Positions 23,276 to 30,582 of a stretch of DNA of 36,110 bases are shown piece by piece. A program made the translations under genes and the position numbers. Position 1 is the stretch's first letter; every line of letters starts with the position of its first letter. The notes under the pieces were generated by a model. It saw only the letters and a program-made list of their open reading frames with translations, made no database searches and was not told the DNA's origin. The stretch is from JAVKSM01 sp039583705 (lineage in GTDB: Bacteria; Actinomycetota; Actinomycetes; Mycobacteriales; Pseudonocardiaceae), in contig JAVKSM010000016.1 of the NCBI GenBank assembly GCA_039583705.1, positions 1 through 36,110 of the forward strand, read 5' to 3'.

Positions 23276-26200
23276 TCACCGGAAGTCCCGGGACGTCGAG
23301 GGAATCCGGAGCTCAAGGCGTTCCAGCCGGTCGGCCATCAGGTTGACCACCCCCTCGGCCCGTTCCAGCCGGCCCCGTACCAGCAGGGCGGCGCTGGAGC
23401 GGGCCGTTCTGCGATACCGGCTCCACAGGCCCTGCGAGCAGATGACGTCGAGCATCCCGGTCTCGTCCTCGAGGTTGAGGAAGGTGACGCCGCCGGCCGT
23501 CGCGGGCCGCTGCCGGTGTGTCACCACCCCACCGACGAGTATCCGGCTGCCGGAGGCCACCTCCGAAAGCCCGGCCACCGGCACCGCGCCGAGCCCGTCC
23601 AGCCGGGCCCGGAGGTATTCGACGGGGTGGGTGTCCGGCGACAGCCCGACCGCCCACACGTCGGCCACGGTGAGCTCCACCGTGCTCATCCCCGGCAGCG
23701 CGGGAGCGTGCAGCCCCACCGCCGTCCCCGCCAGCAGCTCCCGTCGCTCGGCGGCCACCGTGCCCGCCGCCCACAGCGCCTCACGCCGGCGCAGGCCGAA
23801 GCAACCGAACGCGCCGGCGGTGGCCAGTGCCTCCGCCTGCGGCACCGACAGCCCCACCCGGCGGGCCAAGTCGGTCATGTCGCGGTACGCGCCGCGCGCC
23901 GCGCGCTCGGACTCGATCGCCGACGCCAGCCCGGCACCGACCGTGCGCACCGCGGCCAGCCCGAGCCGTACCGCCTGGCCACCGGCGCTGTCCGCCGCCG
24001 GTTCCACACTCGCCTCGGCCAGGCTGGCGTTGACGTCAGGGCCGCGCACCAGGACGCCGTGGCGGCGGGCGTCGGCCACCAGCGACTGCGGGGAGTAGAA
24101 ACCCATCGGCTGTGCCCGCAGCAGGGCGGCGCAGAACGCCGCCGGGTAGTAGTGCTTGAACCAGGCGCTGTGGTAGACCAGCGAGGCGAAACTGATCGAG
24201 TGGCTCTCCGGGAAGCCGAAGTTGGCGAAGGCGAGCAGTTTCTCGAAGATCCGATCGGCCAACGCACCGGTGATCCCGTTGCGCGCCATCCCGTCGTAGA
24301 ACCGGCCGCGCAGCCGCTCCATGCGGGCCACCGAGCGCTTGGCGCTCATCGCCCGGCGCAGCTCGTCGGCCTCGGCGGCGGTGAAGCCAGCGACGTCCAC
24401 GGCGATCTGCATGAGCTGCTCCTGGAACAGCGGGACGCCCAGCGTCTTGGCCAGGGCGTTGCGCAGCAGCGGGTGGTCGTAGCTGATCGGCTCGTGGCCG
24501 TTGCGGCGCCGGATGTAGGGGTGCACCGAGCCGCCCTGGATCGGCCCGGGACGGATCAGCGCCACCTCGACGACGAGGTCGTAGAACTCCCGCGGTCGCA
24601 GCCGGGGCAGGGTCGCCATCTGGGCCCGGGACTCCACCTGGAACACCCCGACCGAGTCGGCCCGGGCAAGCATCGCGTAGACGTCCGGGTCGGTCATGGG
24701 GAGCTGCGCGAGGTCGACGCGACGGCCGTGGTGGTCGGCCACGAGGTCGACGGCGTAGTGCAGCGCGGCGAGCATGCCGAGCCCGAGCAGGTCGAACTTG
24801 ACCAGGCCGACGGCCGCGCAGTCGTCTTTGTCCCACTGCACCACGCTGCGGTCGGCCATCCGAGCCCACTCCACCGGCACCACCTCGGACACCGGTCGAT
24901 CGCAGATCACCATGCCGCCGGAGTGGATTCCGAGGTGGCGGGGGAAGCCGGCCAGCTCGTCAGCCAGCTCGACGACCTCGGCGGGGATGTCCGTGTCGGT
25001 GCCGCCGCCGGCCAGCGGACCCCAGCGGTCGACCTGCTTGCTCCACGTGTCCTGCTGACCGGTGGCGAAGCCCAGCGCCTTGGCCACGTCGCGCACCGCT
25101 GAGCGCGGCCGGTAGGTGACGACGTTGGCCACCTGGGCGGCCCGGCCCCGGCCATAGGTCCGATAGACGTACTGGATGACCTCCTCCCGGCGGTCGGACT
25201 CGATGTCCAGGTCGATGTCCGGGTAGCCGTCGCGGGCCGGGGACAGGAACCGCTCGAAGAGCAGGTCATGGGCGACGGCGTCGACATTAGTGATCTTCAA
25301 CGCGTAGCAGACCGCGGAGTTGGCCGCCGAACCCCGGCCCTGGCAGAGGATCCCCCGCTCCCGGCAGAAACGGGCGATGTCGTAGACGATGAGGAAGTAA
25401 CCGGGAAACCCCTTGGACTCGATGATCGCCAGCTCCCGCTCGACCGTCGCCACGGCCCGCGGGTTCTCGGCGAAGCTGCCGTAGCGCTGCGCCATTCCGC
25501 GGTAGGTCAGCTCGCGCAGCCAACCGGCCTCGGTGTGCCCGGCGGGGACGTCGCACGGCGGCAGCCCGGGAGCGACCAGGTGCAGGGCGAACGCGCACTC
25601 CAGACCCAGCGTGGCGGCCCGCTCCACCGCGCCGGGATAGCGGAGGAAGCGACGCGCCATCTCGGCCCCGGAACGCAGGTGCGCGGTAGCCGCTGGCGGC
25701 AACCAACCCTCGGCGTCGTCCAGGCTGCGGCGGGCCCGGACCGCGGCCAGCGCCGTGGCCAGCCGGCGACGGGCCGGGGTGGCGTAGTGCACGCCGTTGG
25801 TTGCGACGGTCGGCAGGCCGGTGTCGTGCGCCAGCGCGGCCAGCGCGTCGTTTCGCTCGGTGTCGGTGGGCAGGCCGGCCTCGTTGAGCTCCACCGCGAC
25901 GTGCTCGACACCGAACAGCTCGACCAGCCTTCGCAGCTCGCGCGCGGCGGCGTCCGGGCCGCCGTGGCGCAGCGCCCGGCGCACGGCTCCCTTGCGGCAG
26001 CCGGTGAGCACCAGGGCGTTCCCCCGCAGGTCGGCCGCGACCTGTGTGAGGTCGTAGACCGGTCGGCCCTTCTCCCCGCCGGCGAGCTGAGCGGCGCTGA
26101 TCGTGCGGCACAGCCCGCGGTACCCGTCGGGACCGCGAGCCAGCACGAGCAGGTGCTCACCCTGCGGGTCGGGGACGCCGTTCTGCGGCGCGGACAGCCC

Positions 26201-26581
26201 CAGGCTCAGCTCGGCGCCGAACACGGTCCGAACCCCGAGCTCGGCGGCGGCCTCGGCGAAGCGCACCACGCCGTACATCCCGTCGTGGTCGGTGAGCGCC
26301 ACAGCCTCGAGGCCGAGCCGGAAAGCCTCCTCGACGAGCTCCTCGGGATGGCTGGCACCGTCGAGGAAGCTGAAGTTGGAGTGACAGTGCAACTCGGCGT
26401 AGGGCACGCGGGGCTCCGACCCGGCCGGTCCCCAGGCACCAGGGAGACCCGAGTCCTCGGTGGGCGGGGTGGCCCCGTACCCCCCCGGACCCCGATCCTG
26501 CAGGCCGTCACCCTCAGCCGGACGCCCGGACAGCACCCGCTCGATCTCCGACCACCGCAGCGGTGGGTTGCCCCACCCCAT
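23276..26581 (-). CDS. dnaE2: Error-prone DNA polymerase III alpha subunit
   Basis: DnaE2 (ImuC) is the C-family polymerase of the actinobacterial mutasome. It carries out damage-induced translesion synthesis with ImuA' and ImuB. The product is about 1101 residues. The N-terminal PHP domain begins YAELHCHSNFSFLDGASHPE. The catalytic palm has PDIDLDIESDRREEVIQYVY (Asp455, Asp457) and the third Asp in LVKFDLLGLG. A helix-hairpin-helix and a C-terminal OB domain (RILVGGVVTHRQRPATAGGV) follow. The ATG at 26581 is chosen because GGAGAGGAGCG precedes it. The frame is open further upstream but only into imuB. It shares the operon of imuA'-imuB, 91 bases downstream of imuB. Confidence 0.95.
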   Translation of the reverse strand: MGWGNPPLRWSEIERVLSGRPAEGDGLQDRGPGGYGATPPTEDSGLPGAWGPAGSEPRVPYAELHCHSNFSFLDGASHPEELVEEAFRLGLEAVALTDHDGMYGVVRFAEAAAELGVRTVFGAELSLGLSAPQNGVPDPQGEHLLVLARGPDGYRGLCRTISAAQLAGGEKGRPVYDLTQVAADLRGNALVLTGCRKGAVRRALRHGGPDAAARELRRLVELFGVEHVAVELNEAGLPTDTERNDALAALAHDTGLPTVATNGVHYATPARRRLATALAAVRARRSLDDAEGWLPPAATAHLRSGAEMARRFLRYPGAVERAATLGLECAFALHLVAPGLPPCDVPAGHTEAGWLRELTYRGMAQRYGSFAENPRAVATVERELAIIESKGFPGYFLIVYDIARFCRERGILCQGRGSAANSAVCYALKITNVDAVAHDLLFERFLSPARDGYPDIDLDIESDRREEVIQYVYRTYGRGRAAQVANVVTYRPRSAVRDVAKALGFATGQQDTWSKQVDRWGPLAGGGTDTDIPAEVVELADELAGFPRHLGIHSGGMVICDRPVSEVVPVEWARMADRSVVQWDKDDCAAVGLVKFDLLGLGMLAALHYAVDLVADHHGRRVDLAQLPMTDPDVYAMLARADSVGVFQVESRAQMATLPRLRPREFYDLVVEVALIRPGPIQGGSVHPYIRRRNGHEPISYDHPLLRNALAKTLGVPLFQEQLMQIAVDVAGFTAAEADELRRAMSAKRSVARMERLRGRFYDGMARNGITGALADRIFEKLLAFANFGFPESHSISFASLVYHSAWFKHYYPAAFCAALLRAQPMGFYSPQSLVADARRHGVLVRGPDVNASLAEASVEPAADSAGGQAVRLGLAAVRTVGAGLASAIESERAARGAYRDMTDLARRVGLSVPQAEALATAGAFGCFGLRRREALWAAGTVAAERRELLAGTAVGLHAPALPGMSTVELTVADVWAVGLSPDTHPVEYLRARLDGLGAVPVAGLSEVASGSRILVGGVVTHRQRPATAGGVTFLNLEDETGMLDVICSQGLWSRYRRTARSSAALLVRGRLERAEGVVNLMADRLERLELRIPSTSRDFR

Positions 26582-26592
26582 CTCGCTCCTCT

Positions 26593-26650
26593 CCATGCCG
26601 GCCGGTCGTATCCGACTCGAGCCCATGCCGGCCGGTCGTACCGACTCGGG
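26593..26650 (-). repeat. Two near-identical 28/29-bp direct repeats between imuB and dnaE2
   Basis: The stretches 26593-26621 and 26623-26650 match except for one missing base and one substitution. Both start CCATGCCGGCCGG and end with CCGACTCG plus two bases. They fill most of the 91-base gap between imuB and dnaE2. On the minus strand they lie just upstream of the dnaE2 ribosome-binding site. Each could fold through CCGGCCGG. Their role is unknown. Confidence 0.75.
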
Positions 26651-26672
26651 CCGAACCGCCGGCTCAGCCGGA

Positions 26673-28217
26673 TCAGTCGTAGCTGCCGTCCACCGCCCAC
26701 CTTCCGTCGCGGTAGGCGAGCAGCAGCCCACCGTCGGGAACCACGACCTGCATCCAGGTGCCCGCGCCGGGAGCCCGCGCGTCCCACCACCGCCCGTCCA
26801 CCGGCCACGGGCCCGCCCAGGCGAGCACCGGGACGGGCGCGGCCCCCGCGACCGCCACCCGGACCGGGGGACAGGTGAGCAGGTAGCGGTCGGTGACACC
26901 CACCGCGGAACCCGCTCCGTCGAGTACGGCGGCCGGCAGCGGGCGGGGTGGCACTGTGGCCGGCGATGGCGCCGGCAACCGACCCGGCCACGGTGGAACC
27001 GGGTCACGGGCGGGCGCCCGCTCCTCCCCCCACGGCACCAGGCACACCCGCTCCCGCGGATCCCGACCGCCTCCGAGCACCGCGGTGACCACGGCCTCCG
27101 GCCCGAGCATGGCCTGCACCCGCACCAGTGCCCGCGCGGCCCGCTCGTCGGCTGCCCCGACGTCGCCCCACAGGCCGAGCTGCAGCGCACCGGCGTCGAC
27201 GACCTCCTCCGGCACCAACCGCAGCACCGCCACCGGCCCGGTGCCACCGCGGGCGAGCCAGGCGTCGAGCTGCCAGCGCACCCGGTCAGCGGTGGCCTCC
27301 GGCGTGAGCGGCTCGGCGCACCGCCACACCCGGGCCAGCTCCCGCCCGTCGCCGGTCTGGGCGTGGACCCCGAGCCGGGTGCAGGCCAACCCGTGACCGG
27401 CCAGCGCGACGTGCAGTCGCTCGGCCAACCCGCGCGCGACGAACGCGGCGGTGTCGACCCGGTCGACCGGCGGGTCGAGCATCTCGCGGACCCCGAGGTC
27501 GTCGGGCGGCCGGCGTCGGGCAGGTGGCCGTGGGTCGAGCCCCCTGGCCAGCCGGTGCGCCAGCACGGCGTCAGCGTCGAATCGGGAGGCCACGTCGGAG
27601 GCTGGGAGCGCGGCGAAGGACCCCAGGGTGCGCAACCCGAGCCGGCGCAGCAGGCTGACCAGCTCACCCCGGCCCGCTCCGGGTTCGGTGTCCAGCTCGG
27701 CGACCGGCAGCGGGGCGAGGAACGCGGCGGCTTCCCCCGGCGGCACGAGGCTGCCGCGGCGGGCGGCCAGCATGGCTGTGAAGAGCCCGTCGGCCACCCC
27801 CGCCTGACACGCCACACCGGCCCGGCGCCTCACCTGGTCGACCAGCCGTTCCGCGGTGGCCGCCTCGCCGCCGAAGTACCTGGCAGGACCGCGGACGGCC
27901 AGCGCCACCAGACCGGGCCGTACCACCTCGACGCCGGGGGCCAGTTCCTCCACCGCGGCGGCCACCGGCTCGAACAGCCGGGCATCCCGGTCGGGCTCGT
28001 CGGCGAACACGGCGAGCTCCGGACAGCGGCCCTGCGCCTCCCGGCGTCGCAGCCCGCGGCGCACCCCCTCGGCCCGGGCGGTCGCGGAGCAGGCCACCAG
28101 CCGGTTCGCGGCGGCGACGGCGACCGGTTGGTGCGGCGGCAGCCCGGCGGCCGTGGTCGCGGCCACCACCGGCCAGTCGGGGCACCACAGTGCCAGGATG
28201 CGGACCGGGCCACTCAT
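26673..28217 (-). CDS. imuB: ImuB, Y-family-like mutasome adaptor
   Basis: ImuB is a catalytically inactive Y-family polymerase homologue that recruits DnaE2 and ImuA' to the beta clamp. The product is 514 residues. The N-terminus (RILALWCPDWPVVAA) aligns with the Y-family palm but lacks the catalytic acidic set. The fingers and thumb region includes LVACSATARAEGVRRGLRRR. A clamp-binding motif QLGLWG lies at residues 346-351, equivalent to the QLPLWG motif of mycobacterial ImuB. The C-terminal part is the DnaE2/ImuA'-interacting region. Its ATG overlaps the imuA' stop (ATGA), a sign of translational coupling. Confidence 0.92.
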   Translation of the reverse strand: MSGPVRILALWCPDWPVVAATTAAGLPPHQPVAVAAANRLVACSATARAEGVRRGLRRREAQGRCPELAVFADEPDRDARLFEPVAAAVEELAPGVEVVRPGLVALAVRGPARYFGGEAATAERLVDQVRRRAGVACQAGVADGLFTAMLAARRGSLVPPGEAAAFLAPLPVAELDTEPGAGRGELVSLLRRLGLRTLGSFAALPASDVASRFDADAVLAHRLARGLDPRPPARRRPPDDLGVREMLDPPVDRVDTAAFVARGLAERLHVALAGHGLACTRLGVHAQTGDGRELARVWRCAEPLTPEATADRVRWQLDAWLARGGTGPVAVLRLVPEEVVDAGALQLGLWGDVGAADERAARALVRVQAMLGPEAVVTAVLGGGRDPRERVCLVPWGEERAPARDPVPPWPGRLPAPSPATVPPRPLPAAVLDGAGSAVGVTDRYLLTCPPVRVAVAGAAPVPVLAWAGPWPVDGRWWDARAPGAGTWMQVVVPDGGLLLAYRDGRWAVDGSYD

Positions 28218-28978
28218 CCGACCGCCTCCCGCAGCGGCGGGGGTCCGGCCGACGCCGCGGGGTTGACCGGCATCGCGGGGTTGACCGGCATCGCGGGGTT
28301 GACCGGCATCGCGGGATTGACCGGCACAGCCTCCGCGCCGGCGGCCGAGACCGTGCCGTCGACCGCGGGCAGCAGCAGCTCGACCGACCGTTCCCGGGCA
28401 GCCGCACCGCGGCCGGTGGCCTGGACCACCACCTCCCGCGCGCGTAGCCGACCGGCACCGGACGCCGGACCGTGCCAGGCGCGGGGCAGGCAGGTGAGTT
28501 CGATGTCGGCTCCCGGCCAGCCCCCGAGCGGAAGCAGCACCGCGCCGCGCTGCCGGACCCGGCCGGCCAGCCGACGCCGGTCGCCGACCGACAGTCGCCG
28601 CGCTCCGGCGACGGCCACCAGGTCCATCCCGTCGACCAGCGCCGCGGCCACCCCCGCCAGTTGGGAGCCGGGCTCCGGGACCAGCGCCAGCCGCTGCAGG
28701 GCGACCCCTGCCTCGGCAGCGGCCAGCACGCCGAGCCCGGGCAGCCCGACGACCGCGCACCAGGACCCCTCCCGGGACGCCGCGCTGAGCACCGCGAGCA
28801 GCAGGGACGTGGCGCCACGGACCGAGACCGTCGACCCTCGCCGCAACCCACACTCCGGCAGCAGCGGTGCCAGCGGCGCGACCACCGGTAGCACGTCAGC
28901 CCGGGCCTGGCCGGCCGGCCCGTTCGCCAGCTCCGCCGCCCGTGTCACGCCGCGGACCAGCCGCAACGCACCTGTCAT
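28214..28978 (-). CDS. imuA: ImuA', mutasome accessory protein
   Basis: ImuA' is a RecA-fold-like protein of 254 residues that works with ImuB and DnaE2 in SOS mutagenesis. The fold is suggested by GLRRGSTVSVRGATSLLLAV, where a Walker A loop would be but without a P-loop, then WCAVVGLPGLGVLAAAEAGV and GMDLVAVAGARRLS. The C-terminal tail carries the hexapeptide NPAMPV repeated, encoded by four 18-bp units, an expansion I do not expect in homologues. The ATG at 28978 follows GGGAGG by six bases. A perfect SOS box lies 58 bases upstream, so LexA should control the whole imuA'-imuB-dnaE2 operon. Confidence 0.88.
   Translation of the reverse strand: MTGALRLVRGVTRAAELANGPAGQARADVLPVVAPLAPLLPECGLRRGSTVSVRGATSLLLAVLSAASREGSWCAVVGLPGLGVLAAAEAGVALQRLALVPEPGSQLAGVAAALVDGMDLVAVAGARRLSVGDRRRLAGRVRQRGAVLLPLGGWPGADIELTCLPRAWHGPASGAGRLRAREVVVQATGRGAAARERSVELLLPAVDGTVSAAGAEAVPVNPAMPVNPAMPVNPAMPVNPAASAGPPPLREAVG
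28256..28327 (-). repeat. Four 18-bp tandem repeats within imuA'
   Basis: The units 28256-28273, 28274-28291, 28292-28309 and 28310-28327 are near-identical. On the plus strand each begins CGCGGG and ends GACCGGCAT or GACCGGCAC. They encode the repeating hexapeptide MPVNPA near the ImuA' C-terminus. The perfect sequence identity suggests recent expansion. Confidence 0.92.
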
Positions 28979-29035
28979 GCCATGCCTCCCTCGCTGACCA
29001 GCTATCGGCAGCCGCTGCGGGGAAGGCAGCACCTA

Positions 29036-29051
29036 TCGAACCTGTGTTCGA
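29036..29051 (-). promoter_or_regulatory. SOS box (LexA site) upstream of imuA'-imuB-dnaE2
   Basis: TCGAACCTGTGTTCGA is a perfect match to the mycobacterial and Gram-positive LexA consensus TCGAAC-N4-GTTCGA. It lies 58 bases upstream of the imuA' ATG, in the 173-base gap before the operon. LexA binding here would repress the operon until DNA damage activates RecA. In mycobacteria imuA'-imuB and dnaE2 each have their own SOS box. Here one box appears to serve all three genes. Confidence 0.93.
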
Positions 29052-29114
29052 GTGATGACTCTACCCGGGTGCTCCGACACGTCAAGCCCGCGGCCGGCCC
29101 GACCAGCGCCTGGG

Positions 29115-29140
29115 AACCCGCCGAGCTGTCCCGGCGGGTT
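29115..29140 (-). terminator. Terminator hairpin after the Clp-N gene
   Basis: AACCCGCCG (29115-29123) pairs perfectly with CGGCGGGTT (29132-29140) around an 8-base loop, 12 bases after the stop of the Clp-N-domain gene. It insulates the SOS-controlled operon from the upstream pair. Confidence 0.75.
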
Positions 29141-29151
29141 GACGAGGCGAG

Positions 29152-29688
29152 TCACGCGGCATGCGCGCTGAGCTCGCGCATCGCGGCCGTGCGCAGCAGC
29201 TCATGCGCGCCATCCGCACCGCTCAGGCCGTCGACTGTGGACGGTTCGGCCCGGATCACGCCGAGCAGCAGGTGCCAGCCGAGGATCTCCTTGTGACCGT
29301 GCCAAATCGCTTCGCGCAACGCGCACTCCAAGGACTTCTTGGCGGCCTTGGCGAACGGGATGTGGCCGCCGCGCCATCGCTTGGGTGGCTGGTCCAGCGC
29401 GCCCTGGCCGAAGTGTGACTCCACCGAGGCACGCACCTGGTCAATGTCGATGCCCAGGCTGGCCAGCGCGTCAGCGTCCAGCACCGGGCCGCTGTCTCGC
29501 GCCACTCGCCTTCGCAAGTCAGCTATTGGGCATCCGAGGTCGGCGAAGGCGGCCGCCACCACCAGGTCGTTCGACGCCAACGCGAGCAGGATGTGGCCGG
29601 GCTCGATCTGCTCGCTGCGCAGCTCCCGCGCCTCTTCCTGGGCAATCACTACCACGCGCCGCGCGTCCTTGCTGAACCGCTCGAACAT
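29152..29688 (-). CDS. Clp N-terminal-domain protein without ATPase
   Basis: This 178-residue protein consists of a double Clp-N repeat only. The first repeat is MFERFSKDARRVVVIAQEEA ... IEPGHILLALASND. The second includes IPFAKAAKKSLECALREAIW and KEILGWHLLLGVIRAE. Clp-N domains bind substrates or adaptors of ClpC/ClpA unfoldases. A free-standing copy may act as an adaptor or competitor for ClpC. The start is taken at the ATG 29688 (MFERF, as in ClpC) with AGGGGG nine bases upstream. A GTG at 29697 is also open. It follows a small HTH gene by a few bases, an arrangement that recurs in actinobacteria. Confidence 0.85.
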   Translation of the reverse strand: MFERFSKDARRVVVIAQEEARELRSEQIEPGHILLALASNDLVVAAAFADLGCPIADLRRRVARDSGPVLDADALASLGIDIDQVRASVESHFGQGALDQPPKRWRGGHIPFAKAAKKSLECALREAIWHGHKEILGWHLLLGVIRAEPSTVDGLSGADGAHELLRTAAMRELSAHAA

Positions 29689-29700
29689 CTCCAGCACCCC

Positions 29701-29910
29701 CTAACCGATGTCTCGATGCTTCTTGTGTACGGCCTGCCGGGTGACCCCCAGCACGGTCGCGATCTCCTGCCATGACCAACCGGACCGCCGCGCGTTCGCG
29801 ACCTGCAGCGCCTCCAAGCGCTCGGCCGAGTCCCGCAACGCGCGCACCGAGCGCAGGCCCATCTCCGGGTCGGGGCTGGCCGCTCGGTCTGCCAGCACGG
29901 TGACGGGCAC
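29701..29910 (-). CDS. Small helix-turn-helix protein paired with Clp-N
   Basis: This 69-residue protein carries a C-terminal HTH: ERLEALQVANARRSGWSWQE, then IATVLGVTRQAVHKKHRDIG. The N-terminal part, ADRAASPDPEMGLRSVRALR, precedes it. Such small HTH proteins commonly precede a Clp-N-domain gene in actinobacteria and may control the pair. The GTG at 29910 is the best start (VPVTVLADRAASP). The frame is open further upstream, but there it runs antisense to an IS21 relic, so those residues are not credible. The gene's own promoter may have been disturbed by that insertion. Confidence 0.8.
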   Translation of the reverse strand: MPVTVLADRAASPDPEMGLRSVRALRDSAERLEALQVANARRSGWSWQEIATVLGVTRQAVHKKHRDIG

Positions 29911-29945
29911 GTCCGCGCGTTCCCCGATCTGGGTGAGGTGCCAGC

Positions 29946-30186
29946 GCGGATCGCCAGGACAACCTCGAGGCCGCGGTCGCGCGGGTGCTGCAGGGCCGGG
30001 GCCGGGCGGAGGGCGAGATCGGCCGGTTCCGCTGCCGCCACCTCGTCCCGATCGGGTCGCTGGCCGAGCTGGGCGAGCGCCTGGTGCAGGCGAGCGTGCT
30101 TGACGACCCGTCACCTGCCGAGACGGCAGCAGCGGGTCGGGATGGGGTTCGCCGCCGAACGCACTGTGTTGCGAGCGCGCCCGCCC
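29946..30186 (+). pseudogene. IS21-family transposase (IstA) remnant
   Basis: Frame 3 reads DNLEAAVARVLQGRGRAEGE, then IGRFRCRHLVPIGSLAELGE and RLVQASVLDD, which matches the central part of IS21-type IstA proteins. Near 30125 a frameshift moves the match into frame 1: RQQRVGMGFAAERTVLRAR (family pattern: TVG..FAAE...L). Both ends of the gene and any IstB partner are missing. It abuts the HTH/Clp-N pair on one side and a DUF6262-like relic on the other. The element is long dead. Confidence 0.65.
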
Positions 30187-30193
30187 CGCCGCC

Positions 30194-30433
30194 GGACACG
30201 TCGTCCACGGCCCGCAGCGCGGCACCGACGCCTCACTGCTGCGCCGGCTCGAACTCGCCGCACACCAGGTTCGCGAGCTGGATGCCGACAACAAGCGGCT
30301 GCGCCACGCCCTCGCTGAAGCCCTCGGCGCGCGCCGCATCCAGCCCAACCCGCCCCTGCCTCGACACGCCGAGTCCTCGCATCTCCCCGGCAATCTGACC
30401 TTCCATGATCGGGTCCACGAGCTCGCTCCCTGA
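30194..30433 (+). pseudogene. DUF6262-like transposition helper remnant
   Basis: In frame 2 the sequence reads DASLLRRLELAAHQVRELDA, then DNKRLRHALAEALGARRIQP, with a TGA at 30431. The coiled-coil pattern resembles the C-terminus of DUF6262 proteins, small partners of tyrosine integrases in Tn554-like transposons. There is no usable start and no integrase nearby. This is either a truncated remnant or a fragment of another coiled-coil protein. The identification is tentative. Confidence 0.45.
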
Positions 30434-30519
30434 TCGACCGGGGACATCGACCACCTTATGCCCTGCCCAGCCCGAGCCAGGTCTGCACACGTCGTTGCCC
30501 GACGTCGTCACGGGCCCGT
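30434..30519. other. Spacer between the transposon scars and the rloA promoter
   Basis: These 86 bases show no gene or clear signal. Together with the two relics upstream they make the roughly 670-base stretch between the HTH gene and rloA free of intact genes. Confidence 0.4.
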
Positions 30520-30553
30520 TCTCGTTAATCTCTGACGAGATCCGGGCTATGAT
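30520..30553 (+). promoter_or_regulatory. rloA promoter with overlapping inverted repeat
   Basis: TTAATC (30525-30530) and TATGAT (30548-30553) are separated by 17 bases, a good sigma70-like pair. TCTCGT (30520-30525) and ACGAGA (30535-30540) form a perfect 6-bp inverted repeat around the -35, a plausible operator. The RloA start lies 30 bases beyond the -10 box. Confidence 0.55.
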
Positions 30554-30582
30554 CGCGTGCCGGACAAGGGATGGAGCCCTGC

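Noticed and set aside
26582..27817. Upstream extension of dnaE2 in the same frame
   Set aside because: It overlaps imuB in another frame and has no PHP-domain similarity. The ATG at 26581 with a ribosome-binding site is the real start.
28256..28327. CRISPR-like or regulatory repeat
   Set aside because: It lies inside imuA', is in frame and has no spacers. It is a coding tandem repeat.
28218..28853. Fusion of the imuB frame with upstream sequence
   Set aside because: The upstream part is imuA' in the wrong frame. The ATGA overlap at 28214-28217 marks the true gene border.
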